A DNA stretch of 64,000 bases from Lactobacillus sp. (GCA_030530865.1 JAUMUC010000003.1:1-64000), one strand, 5' to 3'. Shown: positions 28,250-39,283, counted from the stretch's first letter. A program made the numbers and translations. The notes: generated by a model from the letters alone, not told the origin.

Positions 28250-28780
28250 ATGAGTCGTATTGGATTTAAGACTATTGTAGTCCCTGAAGGTGTCACTGTT
28301 ACCAAAGATGGTGAAATGATCACTGTTAAGGGACCAAAGGGTGAACTTACTCGCCACTTTGATTCACGTATCAACTTTGACCAAAAGGATGGCGAAATCA
28401 ACTTAACTAGAAATAGTGAAAATGATAAAGCTATCCACGGTACTTCACGTGCCAACTTGGCAAACATGATCGAAGGTGTAACCAAAGGTTTCCAAAAGTC
28501 ATTGCAATTAATCGGTGTTGGTTACCGTGCACAAGCTCAAGGAAGCAAGTTAACTCTTAACGTTGGTTACTCACACCCAGTAGTAATGGAAGCTCCTGAA
28601 GGAGTTAAGGTTTCAACCAGTTCAGCAACTGACATTCTTGTTGAAGGTGCTTCAAAGCAAGACGTTGGTCAATTTGCTGCTGAAATCCGTGCCGTACGTG
28701 CACCTGAACCTTACAAGGGTAAAGGTATTCGTTACACTGACGAATATGTACGTCGCAAGGAAGGTAAGACTGGTAAGTAA
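28250..28780 (+). CDS. rplF: Ribosomal protein L6
   Basis: 176 residues forming two repeats of the L6 fold. The C-terminal [11 protein letters not shown] motif is conserved. It lies beside the sarcin-ricin loop and the factor-binding site. Confidence 0.98.
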   Translation: MSRIGFKTIVVPEGVTVTKDGEMITVKGPKGELTRHFDSRINFDQKDGEINLTRNSENDKAIHGTSRANLANMIEGVTKGFQKSLQLIGVGYRAQAQGSKLTLNVGYSHPVVMEAPEGVKVSTSSATDILVEGASKQDVGQFAAEIRAVRAPEPYKGKGIRYTDEYVRRKEGKTGK

Positions 28781-28809
28781 TAAATAGATAAATTTTTTGA
28801 GGTGAAATT

Positions 28810-29166
28810 GTGATTTCTAAACCAGATAAAAACAAATTACGCTTAAAGCGTCATAAACGTATTCGTGGTAAGATCTCTGGTACTGCTGAGCGCCCACGCT
28901 TAAGTATTTTTCGTTCAAACAAAAACATCTACGCTCAAGTAATTGATGACGTAGCGGGTGTAACGCTTGCAAGTGCCTCAACTTTAGATAAGTCTGTTTC
29001 AGGTTCTACTAAGACAGAACAAGCTCAAGCCGTAGGTAAGGCTATTGCAGAAGCAGCTAAAGCTAAGAACATTACTGAAGTTGTTTTCGACAGAAGTGGT
29101 TACTTATACCACGGTCGTGTTTCTGCTTTGGCAGAAGCTGCTCGTGAAAACGGATTAGTATTCTAG
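28810..29166 (+). CDS. rplR: Ribosomal protein L18
   Basis: 118 residues from a GTG start after [29 protein letters not shown] and the C-terminal [15 protein letters not shown] are diagnostic. It carries 5S rRNA into the ribosome. Confidence 0.98.
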   Translation: MISKPDKNKLRLKRHKRIRGKISGTAERPRLSIFRSNKNIYAQVIDDVAGVTLASASTLDKSVSGSTKTEQAQAVGKAIAEAAKAKNITEVVFDRSGYLYHGRVSALAEAARENGLVF

Positions 29167-29182
29167 GAAAGGAGAAAGACAC

Positions 29183-29698
29183 ATGGCAAACCGCAACGAT
29201 TCTCGTAAAGATCGTAGACCTAAGGACGAAATCGAAGACCAATTAGTTGCTGTCAACCGTATTACTAAGGTTGTTAAGGGTGGTCGTCGAATGAGATTTG
29301 CAGCTCTTGTTGTCGTTGGTGACAAGAAGGGTCGTGTAGGTTTTGGTACTGGTAAAGCTCAAGAAGTTCCAGAAGCTATCCGCAAGGCAGTTGAAGCCGG
29401 TAAGAAGAATATGATCAAGGTTCCTACTGTAGGTACTACTATTCCTCACGAAGTAATTGGTCATTACGGCTCAGGTAACATTATGTTGAAGCCAGCTGAA
29501 GCAGGTTCTGGTGTGGCAGCTGGTGGTGCCGTACGTATCGTTATGGATATGGCAGGTATCGCTGATGTTACAAGTAAGTCTTTAGGTTCAAACACTCCAA
29601 TCAACGTTGTTCGTGCAACTATTGATGGTTTGAAGCAATTGAAGACTCGTGAAGACGTATTGAAGCTACGCCAATCTGCAAAGAGCTTAGAAGATTAA
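29183..29698 (+). CDS. rpsE: Ribosomal protein S5
   Basis: 171 residues. [17 protein letters not shown] holds the basic loop that shapes the decoding site and mRNA entry; nothing unusual is seen there. Follows rplR by 16 nt. Confidence 0.98.
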   Translation: MANRNDSRKDRRPKDEIEDQLVAVNRITKVVKGGRRMRFAALVVVGDKKGRVGFGTGKAQEVPEAIRKAVEAGKKNMIKVPTVGTTIPHEVIGHYGSGNIMLKPAEAGSGVAAGGAVRIVMDMAGIADVTSKSLGSNTPINVVRATIDGLKQLKTREDVLKLRQSAKSLED

Positions 29699-29711
29699 TA
29701 GGGGGAACAGC

Positions 29712-29897
29712 ATGACACAATTAAAAGTTACTTTAATTAAAAGTGTTGCCCACCGTCTTCCTAAACAACGTGCCATCGTTAAAGGCCTTGGTTTAGGTAA
29801 GATGAATAGCTCAGTTGTCCTTCCAGACAACGCTGCAACTCGTGGCGCATTACTTAAAATTGCTCACTTGATCTCTGTTGAAGAGATTAGCAAATAA
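29712..29897 (+). CDS. rpmD: Ribosomal protein L30
   Basis: 61 residues, short bacterial form. [20 protein letters not shown] is typical of the family. Placed between S5 and L15 as in most bacteria. Confidence 0.97.
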   Translation: MTQLKVTLIKSVAHRLPKQRAIVKGLGLGKMNSSVVLPDNAATRGALLKIAHLISVEEISK

Positions 29898-29917
29898 TAT
29901 AGGAGGTACCTAGAATT

Positions 29918-30358
29918 ATGAAGCTTCATGAATTACATGCTGCAGAAGGTTCACGTCGTGCAAGAAAGCGCGTTGGTCGTGGTACTTCTAGTGGTTACGG
30001 TAAGACTTCAGGTCGTGGTCAAAAGGGTCAATTGGCTCGTCAAGGTGGCCACACACGCCCAGGCTTTGAAGGGGGTCAAATGCCACTCTTCAGAACTATG
30101 CCAAAGCGTGGTTTTAACAACATTAACCGTAAGGAATACGCTATCGTTAACTTAGGCGACTTAAACAAGTTTGCTGATGGTAGCGAAGTTACAGTAGCAA
30201 GTCTTAAGGAAAAAGGCTTAGTCAAGAAAGAACTTGACGGAGTTAAGTTACTTGCTTCTGGTGAATTAAAAGTTAAGTTAACAATCAAGGTAAACAAGGC
30301 TTCAGAAGCTGCTATTAAGGCAGTTGAAGCTGCAGGCGGTACTGTAGAGGTGATCTAA
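29918..30358 (+). CDS. rplO: Ribosomal protein L15
   Basis: 146 residues. The Gly/Arg-rich N-terminal extension ([20 protein letters not shown]) threads into 23S rRNA. The stop overlaps the secY start (TAATG), coupling the two. Confidence 0.98.
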   Translation: MKLHELHAAEGSRRARKRVGRGTSSGYGKTSGRGQKGQLARQGGHTRPGFEGGQMPLFRTMPKRGFNNINRKEYAIVNLGDLNKFADGSEVTVASLKEKGLVKKELDGVKLLASGELKVKLTIKVNKASEAAIKAVEAAGGTVEVI

Positions 30359-31653
30359 TGCTTTCGACCTTTAAAAACGCCTTTAAGGATAAAGAAATCA
30401 GACAAAAGATCTATTTCACTTTATTTATCCTATTCTTATACCGGGTAGGTTCAAACATTGCTGTACCAGGTGTGAACGCAAAGGCAATAGCCCAAGTTTC
30501 TCAAACTGGATTGATTCCAATGCTTGATACTGTATCCGGTGGTGGGCTCGAAAACTATTCAATCTTTTCACTTGGGGTTTCTCCATATATTACAGCTCAA
30601 ATTGTAATTCAACTTTTGCAAATGGATATTGTTCCTACATTTGTTGAATGGAGTAAACAAGGTGAAGTTGGTAGAAGAAAAACAAATCAAGCAACAAGAT
30701 ACTTAACATTAGTAGTTGCATTTTTCCAAAGTTTGGGTATTACGTTAGGATTTAACGCCTTAACCTCAATGGGTTTGGTTAAGAGCCAAACGCCAGAAAC
30801 TTATGTAGAAATCGCAATTATTATGACAGCCGGAACCATGTTATTAACTTGGTTGGGTGATGAAATTACTGATAAAGGTCTGGGTAACGGAGTTTCAGTA
30901 ATCATCTTTGCTGGTATTGTTGCTCGTCTTCCACGTGGATTAGGTGAAATTTTCAGCGAAAATATCACAGATGCTAGTGCAAGCACTAGAATGCAAGGTA
31001 TTCTATTCTTTGTTGGAATTATTATCGCAATTGTTCTGATTACTCAATTTGTCACTTGGGTTGAACAAGCTATTCGTAAAATTCCGATTCAATATACTCG
31101 GAGAGCTACGACTAGTGGGTCAGAAAGTTTTCTACCGCTGAAAGTTAACGTTTCTGGAGTGATTCCAGTTATCTTTGCCAGTTCATTTATCATTACACCA
31201 GCTACTGTTTTGATGGCCTTTCAAAATACTCAAGGTGATCAACATTGGTATCAAGTTGCAACTAACATTTTTAGTTTGCAAACTACACCAGGTGTAACTC
31301 TATATACAATTTTGATTATTATCTTTACTTTCTTCTATGCATTTGTTCAGGTTAACCCTGAAAAGCTATCAGAAAACTTAGTCAAGCAAGGATCATATAT
31401 TCCTAGTGTTTGGCCAGGTAAAGATACTCAAAAGTATGTATCAGGAGTCTTGATTCGCTTATCAACTGTCGGATCAGTCTTCTTAGGTTTAGTTGCTTTG
31501 CTACCACAGCTTGCAACTGACATCTGGCAATTACCAAGTTCAATTGGTCTTGGAGGAACTAGCCTCCTAATCGTGATTGGTGTTGTTCTCGAACTTTCAA
31601 GACAAATCAATGGTTTGTTAATGAAGAGAGAATACGTAGGATTCATTAGATAA
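30358..31653 (+). CDS. secY: Protein translocase subunit SecY
   Basis: 431 residues, ten transmembrane helices forming the export channel that works with SecE, SecG and Sec[18 protein letters not shown] and [10 protein letters not shown] are conserved. Coupled by start/stop overlap to rplO and followed closely by adk. Confidence 0.98.
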   Translation: MLSTFKNAFKDKEIRQKIYFTLFILFLYRVGSNIAVPGVNAKAIAQVSQTGLIPMLDTVSGGGLENYSIFSLGVSPYITAQIVIQLLQMDIVPTFVEWSKQGEVGRRKTNQATRYLTLVVAFFQSLGITLGFNALTSMGLVKSQTPETYVEIAIIMTAGTMLLTWLGDEITDKGLGNGVSVIIFAGIVARLPRGLGEIFSENITDASASTRMQGILFFVGIIIAIVLITQFVTWVEQAIRKIPIQYTRRATTSGSESFLPLKVNVSGVIPVIFASSFIITPATVLMAFQNTQGDQHWYQVATNIFSLQTTPGVTLYTILIIIFTFFYAFVQVNPEKLSENLVKQGSYIPSVWPGKDTQKYVSGVLIRLSTVGSVFLGLVALLPQLATDIWQLPSSIGLGGTSLLIVIGVVLELSRQINGLLMKREYVGFIR

Positions 31654-31664
31654 GGAACTTTTAT

Positions 31665-32318
31665 ATGATTAACTTAATTCTTTTAGGTTTGCCTGGAGCT
31701 GGTAAAGGTACAGCTTCCGAGCGAATCGTCGACAAATTCCACCTCACACATATTTCAACTGGGGATATGTTTAGGGAAGCTATGGCTAACAAAACCAAAG
31801 TTGGTTTAGAAGCTAAGAGCTATATTGATAAAGGAAACTTGGTACCTGATGAAGTCACTGCCAAGTTGGTTGAAGAACGTTTGAGCCAACCAGATATTAC
31901 TGAAGGTTTTATCTTGGATGGTTTCCCAAGAACTACTAACCAAGCTGAATTGCTTGATGGTATTCTTGATCGCTTACATAAGCCACTTACAAGTGTTATC
32001 TCACTTGAAGTAGCTGAATCTACTTTAGTAGAACGTTTATCAGCCCGCTTCATGTGTAAAGAGTGTGGTGCTACTTACAACAAGTTATCTAAGAAACCTA
32101 AGGTTGAAGGTACTTGTGATCGTTGTGGCAGTCATGAATTCTATCAACGTGAAGATGACAAACCAGAAGTAGTTAAGAATCGTTTAGAAGTAAACGAAAA
32201 GATGAATGCTCCACTTAAAGATTACTATGATCAAAAGGGCTTGTTGACTGTCATTGATGGTGAACGTGCACCTGAAGAAGTCTTTGAGGACATTGACAAA
32301 GTTTTATCAAACAAGTAA
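31665..32318 (+). CDS. adk: Adenylate kinase
   Basis: 217 residues. The P-loop GLPGAGKGT and a long lid with a zinc site (CKECGATY ... CDRCGSHE) mark the Gram-positive zinc-binding form. It interconverts ATP + AMP and 2 ADP. The usual Bacillus neighbour map (methionine aminopeptidase) is missing between adk and infA. Confidence 0.98.
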   Translation: MINLILLGLPGAGKGTASERIVDKFHLTHISTGDMFREAMANKTKVGLEAKSYIDKGNLVPDEVTAKLVEERLSQPDITEGFILDGFPRTTNQAELLDGILDRLHKPLTSVISLEVAESTLVERLSARFMCKECGATYNKLSKKPKVEGTCDRCGSHEFYQREDDKPEVVKNRLEVNEKMNAPLKDYYDQKGLLTVIDGERAPEEVFEDIDKVLSNK

Positions 32319-32359
32319 TTATAAATTGTCAGATATAGAATTACCGTGGAGGAATTACT

Positions 32360-32581
32360 TTGGCAAAAAATGATGTCATTGAAGTAGAAGGTAAAGTTAC
32401 AGATACTTTACCTAATGCTATGTTTAAAGTAGAACTGGAAAACGGAGCTGAGATTTTAGCTCACGTTTCTGGTAAAATTAGAATGCACTACATTCGAATT
32501 TTACCTGGAGACCGCGTAACTGTGGAATTATCTCCATATGATTTAACAAAAGGCAGAATAACATATCGTTTTATTAAATAA
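32360..32581 (+). CDS. infA: Translation initiation factor IF-1
   Basis: 73 residues from a TTG start after GGAGGAAT. S1-like OB fold ([20 protein letters not shown]). It blocks the A site during initiation. The normal length confirms the start. Confidence 0.97.
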   Translation: MAKNDVIEVEGKVTDTLPNAMFKVELENGAEILAHVSGKIRMHYIRILPGDRVTVELSPYDLTKGRITYRFIK

Positions 32582-32592
32582 CGGAGGTAAAC

Positions 32593-32709
32593 ATGAAGGT
32601 TAGACCATCTGTTAAACCAATGTGCGAACATTGTAAAGTTATCAAAAGACATGGACGTGTTATGGTAATTTGCCCTGCAAATCCAAAGCACAAACAACGT
32701 CAAGGTTAG
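32593..32709 (+). CDS. rpmJ: Ribosomal protein L36, zinc-binding
   Basis: 38 residues, identified by reading the sequence because it is very short. [20 protein letters not shown], with CX2C, then a third Cys and a His (CPANPKH), gives the zinc-binding L36. Ribosome site GGAGGTAA. It lies between infA and rpsM as usual. Confidence 0.96.
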   Translation: MKVRPSVKPMCEHCKVIKRHGRVMVICPANPKHKQRQG

Positions 32710-32728
32710 TTAATTAGGAGGTGCAAAT

Positions 32729-33079
32729 ATGGCACGTATTGCTGGTGTAGACTTACCAAGAGAAAAGCGCGTAGTTATCGCATTGACTTACATTTATGGT
32801 ATTGGTCAAGCTACTGCAGAAAAGATCTGTAAAGATGCTGGTGTTTCAGAAGATATCCGTTCAAAGGATTTGACTCCAGAAGATCAAGAAAAGCTTCGTG
32901 CAGAAGTTGACAAGTACCGTATCGAAGGTGACTTACGTCGTCAAGTAAGTATGAACATCAAACGTTTAGTTGATATTGGTTCATTCCGTGGTATTCGTCA
33001 CCGTCGTGGACTTCCAGTTCGTGGCCAAAACACTAAGAACAACGCTCGTACTCGTAAGGGCGCAAAGAGAAGTCGTTAA
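32729..33079 (+). CDS. rpsM: Ribosomal protein S13
   Basis: 116 residues. [20 protein letters not shown] start and the C-terminal [18 protein letters not shown] tail, which contacts P-site tRNA, are conserved. Confidence 0.98.
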   Translation: MARIAGVDLPREKRVVIALTYIYGIGQATAEKICKDAGVSEDIRSKDLTPEDQEKLRAEVDKYRIEGDLRRQVSMNIKRLVDIGSFRGIRHRRGLPVRGQNTKNNARTRKGAKRSR

Positions 33080-33104
33080 TAAAGAGTTTTAAGGAGGTTT
33101 ATTG

Positions 33105-33494
33105 ATGCCTGCAAAGAAAACACAACGTAAGCGTCGTGTGAAGAAGCATGTTGAAAGCGGCGTAGCTCACATTCACTCAACGTTTAACAACACTTTAGTC
33201 ATGATTACAGACGTAAAAGGTAACGCAGTTTCTTGGTCATCAGCTGGTGCATTAGGCTTTAAGGGTAGCCGTAAATCAACACCATTTGCTGCACAAATGG
33301 CTGCTGAAGCAGCTGCTAAGACAGCTATTGCTCAAGGAATGAAACATGTAGAAGTTTCAGTTAAGGGACCTGGTGCTGGTCGTGAATCAGCTATTCGTTC
33401 ACTTCAAGCTACTGGTCTTGAAATCACTGCTATTCGTGACGTTACTCCAGTACCACACAATGGTTCTCGGCCACCAAAACGTCGTCGTGTTTAA
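33105..33494 (+). CDS. rpsK: Ribosomal protein S11
   Basis: 129 residues from the ATG at 33105; a TTG three nt upstream is in frame but less likely. Ends in the conserved [15 protein letters not shown]. It shapes the mRNA path in the 30S platform. Confidence 0.97.
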   Translation: MPAKKTQRKRRVKKHVESGVAHIHSTFNNTLVMITDVKGNAVSWSSAGALGFKGSRKSTPFAAQMAAEAAAKTAIAQGMKHVEVSVKGPGAGRESAIRSLQATGLEITAIRDVTPVPHNGSRPPKRRRV

Positions 33495-33539
33495 TCTTTT
33501 GTCCAAACTAGGACAGTACGTTTTGAAAGGGGCCCAGTA

Positions 33540-34478
33540 ATGATTGAATTTGAAAAACCAACTATTACCGTCATTGAACAAGATGAATCATACGGTAAGT
33601 TCGTAGTTGAACCACTTGAACGAGGCTTCGGAACGACTTTAGGTAACTCACTCCGTCGTGTGTTGCTTACATCGATTCCAGGTACCGGGCTCGTTTATGT
33701 TCAAATTGATGGAGTATTACACGAATTTTCAACTGTGCCAGGTGTTCGTGAAGACGTTACTAAGATCATTCTTAACTTGAAGAAGTTGGAATTGAAGAGT
33801 GACACAGATGAACAACGTATCGTTGAAATTGATGTTACAGGACCAGCAACTGTTACAGCAGCTGATCTTAAAGTTGACACAGACATTCACATCTTGAATC
33901 CTGATCAATACATTTGCTCAGTTGCCAAAGGTGGACATTTGCACATGCAAATCGCCGTAAATACTGGTCGTGGGTATGTAACAGCAAGTGAAAATAAATC
34001 TGAAGACATGCCTATAGGTGTAATCCCTGTTGATTCCCTATACTCACCAATCAAAAAGGTTAACTACCAAGTTGAAGCAGCACGTGTAGGTAAGCGTGAT
34101 GACTTTGATAAGTTAACACTTGAAATTTGGACTGATGGCTCAATCAAGGCTAATGACGCTTTAGGTTTTGCATCAAAGATTTTGATTGAACACTTCAAGG
34201 TGTTTGAATCAGCTGATGCTGAAGCAAGATTTAGCGATATTATGGTTGAAAAAGAAGACGATCAACGTGAAAAGCAATTAGAAATGACAATCGAAGAACT
34301 TGATTTGTCAGTTAGATCATACAATTGCTTAAAGCGCGCTGGAATTAATACTCTTCAAGAATTAACAGATAAATCAGAATCAGACATGATGTGCGTACGT
34401 AATTTAGGACGCAAGTCATTAGAAGAAGTTAAGAACAAACTAACTGAACTTGGTTTAGGGCTTCGTAAAGAAGATTAA
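33540..34478 (+). CDS. rpoA: RNA polymerase alpha subunit
   Basis: 312 residues. The N-terminal assembly domain ([20 protein letters not shown]) and the C-terminal DNA-binding domain ([20 protein letters not shown]) are both complete. It assembles beta and beta' and contacts UP elements and activators. Confidence 0.98.
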   Translation: MIEFEKPTITVIEQDESYGKFVVEPLERGFGTTLGNSLRRVLLTSIPGTGLVYVQIDGVLHEFSTVPGVREDVTKIILNLKKLELKSDTDEQRIVEIDVTGPATVTAADLKVDTDIHILNPDQYICSVAKGGHLHMQIAVNTGRGYVTASENKSEDMPIGVIPVDSLYSPIKKVNYQVEAARVGKRDDFDKLTLEIWTDGSIKANDALGFASKILIEHFKVFESADAEARFSDIMVEKEDDQREKQLEMTIEELDLSVRSYNCLKRAGINTLQELTDKSESDMMCVRNLGRKSLEEVKNKLTELGLGLRKED

Positions 34479-34503
34479 GTTCAGAGCATAAGGAGGCAAA
34501 AGC

Positions 34504-34887
34504 ATGGCATACCGTAAATTAGGTTGGGATAGTGCTCACAGAAAAGCAATGCTTAGAGAAATGACTACTCAATTGATCATTAACGAACGCATTGTAACGA
34601 CTGAAGCTCGTGCTAAGGAAATCCGCAAGACCGCTGAAAAGATGATTACTCTTGGTAAGCGCGGAGACTTACATGCTCGTCGTCAAGCTGCAGCATTTGT
34701 ACGTAATGAAATTGCTGACATCCATGAAGATGGTGAAGACGTAGTTGTAAAGAACGCTTTACAAAAGCTTTTCAGTGATGTTGCTCCTCGTTACAAAGAC
34801 CGTAACGGTGGTTACACAAGAATTATGAAGTTAGCTAAAGCTCGTAAGGGTGACGGCGCTCCAATGGTTATCTTAGAATTAGTTTAA
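34504..34887 (+). CDS. rplQ: Ribosomal protein L17
   Basis: 127 residues. [20 protein letters not shown] is the conserved start. It lies near the tunnel exit. Last ribosomal gene of the cluster, followed by a terminator. Confidence 0.98.
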   Translation: MAYRKLGWDSAHRKAMLREMTTQLIINERIVTTEARAKEIRKTAEKMITLGKRGDLHARRQAAAFVRNEIADIHEDGEDVVVKNALQKLFSDVAPRYKDRNGGYTRIMKLAKARKGDGAPMVILELV

Positions 34888-34900
34888 TTCGAATAACCAA

Positions 34901-34916
34901 CTTAATACGTATTAAG
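34901..34916. repeat. 16-bp perfect palindrome after rplQ
   Basis: CTTAATACGTATTAAG is its own reverse complement with no loop, so it suits a dimeric DNA-binding protein better than an RNA hairpin. It lies 13 bp after the rplQ stop codon. Confidence 0.6.
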
Positions 34917-34983
34917 AATTATCCATGGTAGTGAGAAATAGCGTAAAGATGATGGCGATTGCTTAGTCTAGCTTAGATGTTAA

Positions 34984-35011
34984 ATCATCCCTCACCGTGG
35001 ATGATTTTTTT
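34984..35011 (+). terminator. Terminator of the ribosomal supercluster
   Basis: ATCATCC (34984-34990) / GGATGAT (34999-35005) followed by T6. Upstream segments 34921-34935 and 34948-34953 could pair with its loop and arms, giving an alternative fold. Confidence 0.82.
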
Positions 35012-35030
35012 ATACTTAAAAAAGGTTTTT

Positions 35031-35039
35031 TGTTACAAT
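35031..35039 (+). promoter_or_regulatory. Extended -10 promoter of the ecf operon
   Basis: TGTTACAAT is an extended -10 (TG-N-TACAAT). No good -35 is seen at the right distance, which an extended -10 can tolerate. It would give a leader of only about 20 nt before ecfA1. Confidence 0.5.
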
Positions 35040-35064
35040 TAGTATATGTTTGGAGGTGATTTAC

Positions 35065-35895
35065 TTGAGCATTATCAAAGTTGATAACGTAACTTTTAGC
35101 TACCCTGGTATCAATCAGCCTGCTTTGAAAAATCTTAGTTTCGAAATTGAGGCGGGTACTTGGACAGCAATTGTTGGACACAATGGCTCAGGTAAATCCA
35201 CTCTTGTTAAGTTATTAGATGGGCTACATTTTACAAATACTGGAAAAATCATAATTGATGATTTAACGCTTAATCAAAATACTGTCTGGGATGTCCGGGT
35301 CAAAGTAGGCCTTGTTTTCCAAAACCCTGAGTATCAATTTGTTGGTGCGACTGTTGCTGACGATGTAGCTTTTGGACTGGAAAATATCGGAATCGATCGC
35401 GAATTGATGATCAAGGAAGTAAATGACGCTTTAGATAAGGTGGGCATGTTGCAATATAAAGATGCTGCTCCAAGTCAACTTTCAGGTGGTCAAAAGCAAC
35501 GCGTGGCATTGGCTGGAATACTAGCTTTAAAACCAAAAATTATCATTTTGGATGAAGCGACTTCAATGCTTGATTATGAAGCCCGGCATGATATTATGCA
35601 GTTGGTTAAGCAATTGCAAGCTGAAGGAATTACGATTCTCTCAATTACGCACGATCCAGATGAATTAGTTTATGCTGACAAGGTTATGGTTTTAGACCAA
35701 GGTAGCTTACTTGATGATTTTGCAATTACAGATTTAAGTCAAAAAATAGATAAGTTAGAGCAATTAGGCCTGACTGTACCTTTTGTATTTCAGTTAATGA
35801 AGCAACTACGAGCAAAGGGTCTGAATTTACCTGATTATATAAATGATGAGAAAGCGTTGGTGAACTATTTATGTCAATTACATTCAAAAATGTAA
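35065..35895 (+). CDS. ecfA1: ECF transporter ATPase EcfA1
   Basis: 276 residues from a TTG start at 35065, 5 nt after GGAGGTGAT; an in-frame TTG at 35050 precedes that ribosome site. Walker A GHNGSGKST, signature LSGGQKQR and Walker B IIILDEATSMLD are intact. Forms a heterodimer with EcfA2 that powers uptake of vitamins and other micronutrients through shared S components, none of which lies in this window. Confidence 0.96.
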   Translation: MSIIKVDNVTFSYPGINQPALKNLSFEIEAGTWTAIVGHNGSGKSTLVKLLDGLHFTNTGKIIIDDLTLNQNTVWDVRVKVGLVFQNPEYQFVGATVADDVAFGLENIGIDRELMIKEVNDALDKVGMLQYKDAAPSQLSGGQKQRVALAGILALKPKIIILDEATSMLDYEARHDIMQLVKQLQAEGITILSITHDPDELVYADKVMVLDQGSLLDDFAITDLSQKIDKLEQLGLTVPFVFQLMKQLRAKGLNLPDYINDEKALVNYLCQLHSKM

Positions 35896-36707
35896 ATTAT
35901 AGTTTCAATGCCGGTACCTCAATTAGTACAACAGGCTTAAAAAACATCAATATCAACCTTTCTGACAATCACTTTTATGCAGTTGTTGGCCAAACGGGTA
36001 GTGGTAAATCAACATTTATGCAACAGATCAATGGGTTATTAAAGCCTACGTCTGGCACTATCACTGTTGGAGAAAGCGTCATAAAACATTCAACCAAAGA
36101 AAAAGAACTACATGACTTACGTGGAAAAGTAAGTTTGGTTTTTCAGTTTCCAGAAGATCAACTTTTTGAAGAAACCGTGCTGGACGATGTAGCTTTTGGA
36201 CCTAAAAATTATCGTAAAGAGGCACCAGAAGACTTGGCAATGAAATGGCTAAAACGGGTTGGTCTAGAAGAGTATGCTGAGCATTCACCATTTGAATTGT
36301 CTGGTGGACAAATGCGTTTGGTGGCAATTGCTGGCATTTTGGCGATTGAGCCGGATGTTCTATTACTGGATGAACCAGCAGCTGGCTTAGATCCAGCAGC
36401 CCGGCACAAGATGATGCAGCTTTTTAAAGCTTATCAAGCTAGTGGTCATACTGTAATTATGGTGACCCATAATCTTGATGAAGTTGCTGAATATGCAGAC
36501 CAAGTTATAGTTTTTGATCAAGGCGAATTAATCAAAAACTGTACGCCAAAAGAGTTTTTTAGTGATTACAATTGGTTAAAAAAGCACCATTTAGGATTTT
36601 CACATGTCGCTGATTTCAGTGAAAAATTAGGCTTTTTAGATAATCCTTTGACCATGGACGAATTGGTTGATCAAGTCATAAAGGCGGGTGATCAAGATGA
36701 TGAATAA
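35871..36707 (+). CDS. ecfA2: ECF transporter ATPase EcfA2
   Basis: 278 residues. Walker A GQTGSGKST, signature LSGGQMRL and Walker B VLLLDEPAAGLD are present. The start lies 25 nt inside the ecfA1 end, so the two are translationally coupled. Pairs with EcfA1 and EcfT as the shared energising module. Confidence 0.96.
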   Translation: MSITFKNVNYSFNAGTSISTTGLKNININLSDNHFYAVVGQTGSGKSTFMQQINGLLKPTSGTITVGESVIKHSTKEKELHDLRGKVSLVFQFPEDQLFEETVLDDVAFGPKNYRKEAPEDLAMKWLKRVGLEEYAEHSPFELSGGQMRLVAIAGILAIEPDVLLLDEPAAGLDPAARHKMMQLFKAYQASGHTVIMVTHNLDEVAEYADQVIVFDQGELIKNCTPKEFFSDYNWLKKHHLGFSHVADFSEKLGFLDNPLTMDELVDQVIKAGDQDDE

Positions 36708-37497
36708 TATGCTTTTGGGCAGATTTATTCAAGGACACTCATTCCCATATCGCCTAGATCCTAGAAGTAAATTGTTAACGACAATTTTCTTTGTTTTTAT
36801 AATTTTCTTTGCCAATAATTGGGAAAGCTACGCACTCATGATTGCTTATACTGGCATTTTAATGCATTCAACCAAGGTGCAATTGAGAGTCTTTTATAAT
36901 GGATTGAAACCACTTATATTTTTGATCTTGTTTACCTCTGCATTGCAACTATTTTTTGTGAGAATTGGGACAGAATATTTTCATTTTGGCCCATTCTATA
37001 TCACTTCTGGTGGGATAATTAATGCAATTTTTATTTTTATTCGTTTTACATTGATTATTCTGATGTCGACAATTTTAACGGTTACCACGTCGTCAGTTGA
37101 GATAGCGTCTGGGTTAACTTGGCTACTAAATCCCTTGCGGTACGTGAATGTTCCAGTAGACGATATTGCGCTCATGATGTCTATTTCGCTTCGCTTTGTA
37201 CCAACGCTATTTGAAAAATTTCTCAGTATCATGAAGGCACAAAGAGCTAGAGGAGCTATTCTAAACGAAGGTGGATTAATTAAGCGGGCGAAGTCATTAC
37301 TCCCACTGATTATTCCTTTATTTGTAAAATCGGTCGATGCTGCTTTGACTTTATCAACAGCAATGGAATCGCGTGGCTATCGTGATGTCAAAACGAGAAG
37401 TCATTATCGAATTATGAAATGGGGAATAACTGACTTAATGCACGTCATTGTTTTTGTAATTGTCGTGATTTTGATGATGTTATTAAGGACTGAATGA
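36697..37497 (+). CDS. ecfT: ECF transporter transmembrane subunit EcfT
   Basis: 266 residues with several transmembrane helices. The two cytoplasmic coupling motifs appear as AQRARGA and MESRGY. The start at 36697 follows GGCGGGTGA; ATG at 36700 is equally possible and a GTG at 36688 belongs to the ribosome site. Overlaps the ecfA2 end. Confidence 0.93.
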   Translation: MMNNMLLGRFIQGHSFPYRLDPRSKLLTTIFFVFIIFFANNWESYALMIAYTGILMHSTKVQLRVFYNGLKPLIFLILFTSALQLFFVRIGTEYFHFGPFYITSGGIINAIFIFIRFTLIILMSTILTVTTSSVEIASGLTWLLNPLRYVNVPVDDIALMMSISLRFVPTLFEKFLSIMKAQRARGAILNEGGLIKRAKSLLPLIIPLFVKSVDAALTLSTAMESRGYRDVKTRSHYRIMKWGITDLMHVIVFVIVVILMMLLRTE

Positions 37498-38279
37498 TGC
37501 AACGATATAAGATGGTTTTAGAGTATGATGGCACAGCTTTTCATGGCTATCAGGTTCAGCCTAATCAAAGAACAGTTCAAGGCACAATTGAAGAAGTTCT
37601 AAAAAACATGACCAAAGGGCAAGAGATTAAAGTTCATGGCTCAGGTAGAACTGATGCTGGAGTACACGCGATTGGTCAAACAATCCATTTTGATTTACCT
37701 TTGAATATTCCATGTGAGCGGATGATCAATGCGATGAATTCGCAAATGCCACGTGATATTCTCTTCAAATCCTGTGAAATCGTAGACGAGAATTTTCACG
37801 TTCGATACAGTGCCAAAGGTAAGTGGTATCGATATATTGTTGATTTAGATCACTTTGTAAATCCTTTTAAACGATTTTATACTGGACATTTTCCATATCA
37901 GATAGATCTTGCTCGAATTAAAGAAGCAAGCCAAGATTTACTTGGAGAACATGATTTTACAAGTTTTGCGGCCAGTGGTGGAGCAATTGTTGATAAAGTC
38001 AGAACTATTTATTATGTCAATGTGGATTTTGATGCCGAAAAAAATGAACTAATTTTAGACTTTATCGGGAATGGATTTTTATACAATATGGTCAGAATTA
38101 TGACGGCTTTATTGTTAGAAATCGGTTCTGGAAAACGCCCTGTTGGGGATGTTAAACGGGTTATTGCTGCTAAAAATCGACTTGAATGTCAGGGAACTGC
38201 TCCAGCAAGTGGATTATATTTATACAGAGTATTTTATGAAGAAATTCCAGAAATTTATCGCATGGACCGAGAAAAATAA
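37494..38279 (+). CDS. truA: tRNA pseudouridine synthase A
   Basis: 261 residues. [14 protein letters not shown] holds the catalytic Asp. Makes pseudouridine at positions 38-40 in the tRNA anticodon arm. The start overlaps the ecfT stop (ATGATG; the second ATG at 37497 is possible). Its place after ecfT and before rplM is the usual Firmicutes order. Confidence 0.96.
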   Translation: MMQRYKMVLEYDGTAFHGYQVQPNQRTVQGTIEEVLKNMTKGQEIKVHGSGRTDAGVHAIGQTIHFDLPLNIPCERMINAMNSQMPRDILFKSCEIVDENFHVRYSAKGKWYRYIVDLDHFVNPFKRFYTGHFPYQIDLARIKEASQDLLGEHDFTSFAASGGAIVDKVRTIYYVNVDFDAEKNELILDFIGNGFLYNMVRIMTALLLEIGSGKRPVGDVKRVIAAKNRLECQGTAPASGLYLYRVFYEEIPEIYRMDREK

Positions 38280-38308
38280 TTGACTTTTTCCCCGTAAGAA
38301 CGTACTAT
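38280..38308 (+). promoter_or_regulatory. Promoter of rplM-rpsI
   Basis: TTGACT (38280-38285), 17-bp spacer, TACTAT (38303-38308), directly after the truA stop. Confidence 0.7.
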
Positions 38309-38318
38309 AGAGTAGTAT

Positions 38319-38359
38319 GTTTGTCCACGATAAGCCCCGGAATCTTATTGTATTCAAAC
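38319..38359 (+). promoter_or_regulatory. Structured leader of rplM (L13-leader candidate)
   Basis: Two nested helices, GTTTG (38319-38323) / CAAAC (38355-38359) and ATAAG (38330-38334) / CTTAT (38344-38348), enclose a CCCCGGAAT loop. An L13-binding leader is known upstream of this operon in Firmicutes; the match to that family is inferred from position and fold, not from a covariance search. Confidence 0.5.
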
Positions 38360-38384
38360 TGCGAAGTAAACGGAGGAAATTAAA

Positions 38385-38828
38385 TTGCGTACTACACCAT
38401 TAGCAAAATCTAGTGAAATTGAACGTAAGTGGTATGTTATTGACGCTACTGATGTATCTTTAGGTCGTCTTTCAACAGCTGTAGCCACTATTTTGAGAGG
38501 TAAGAACAAGCCTCAATACACACCAAATGTTGACACTGGCGACAACGTTATTATTATTAACGCTGCTAAGCTTAAGTTGACTGGTAAGAAGGCTACTGAC
38601 AAGATTTACTACCACCACACTTCATGGCGTGGAGGTTTGAAGTCTGTATCAGCTGGTGAATTACTTGCTAAGAACCCAGTAAGATTAGTTGAATTGTCAG
38701 TTAAGGGTATGCTTCCAAAGAACACTCTTGGTCACCAAGAATTCTTGAAGATGCACGTATATGCTGATGCTGATCACAAGCACGAAGCACAAAAGCCTGA
38801 AGCTTTAGACATTAACGAATTAATCTAG
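38385..38828 (+). CDS. rplM: Ribosomal protein L13
   Basis: 147 residues from a TTG start after [28 protein letters not shown] and [11 protein letters not shown] are conserved. An early assembly protein of the 50S subunit, with its own promoter and structured leader. Confidence 0.97.
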   Translation: MRTTPLAKSSEIERKWYVIDATDVSLGRLSTAVATILRGKNKPQYTPNVDTGDNVIIINAAKLKLTGKKATDKIYYHHTSWRGGLKSVSAGELLAKNPVRLVELSVKGMLPKNTLGHQEFLKMHVYADADHKHEAQKPEALDINELI

Positions 38829-38839
38829 GAGGTACATAA

Positions 38840-39235
38840 ATGGCACAACAAGCTGCATACGCAGGTACTGGACGTCGTAAGAACTCAATCGCACGCGTTC
38901 GCTTAGTACCAGGAACTGGTAACATTACAGTTAATGGTAAAGATGTTGAAAGCTACATTCCTTACCCAAACTTGGTTAAGGACTTGAAGCAACCTTTAAC
39001 TTTAACTGAAATTGATGGTCAATACGACGTATTTGTAAACGTTAACGGTGGTGGTTTCTCAGGTCAAGCTGGAGCTATCCGTCACGGTATTGCACGTGCT
39101 CTTCTTGAAATCGACCCAGATTTCCGTGGTCCACTTAAGAAGGCTGGATTCCTTACTCGTGACCCAAGAATGAAGGAAAGAAAGAAGCCAGGTTTGAAGA
39201 AAGCCAGAAAAGCTTCACAATTCTCAAAGCGTTAA
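38840..39235 (+). CDS. rpsI: Ribosomal protein S9
   Basis: 131 residues, full length. The C-terminal tail ending FSKR reaches P-site tRNA. The last 15 coding bases and the stop are duplicated at 44144-44161, because a mobile element has inserted at the 3' end and rebuilt the reading frame unchanged. The gene's ancestral terminator now lies about 5 kb away at 44188. Confidence 0.98.
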   Translation: MAQQAAYAGTGRRKNSIARVRLVPGTGNITVNGKDVESYIPYPNLVKDLKQPLTLTEIDGQYDVFVNVNGGGFSGQAGAIRHGIARALLEIDPDFRGPLKKAGFLTRDPRMKERKKPGLKKARKASQFSKR

Positions 39236-39236
39236 T
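39219..39236. repeat. Left attachment site, overlapping the rpsI end
   Basis: AATTCTCAAAGCGTTAAT, identical to 44144-44161. The match continues as xTTTAC after one mismatch, giving 23 of 24 bases. Confidence 0.85.
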
Positions 39237-39283
39237 ATTTACGTTCAAAAACGTTATTATATCAACGTTTATAAAACATCAAT

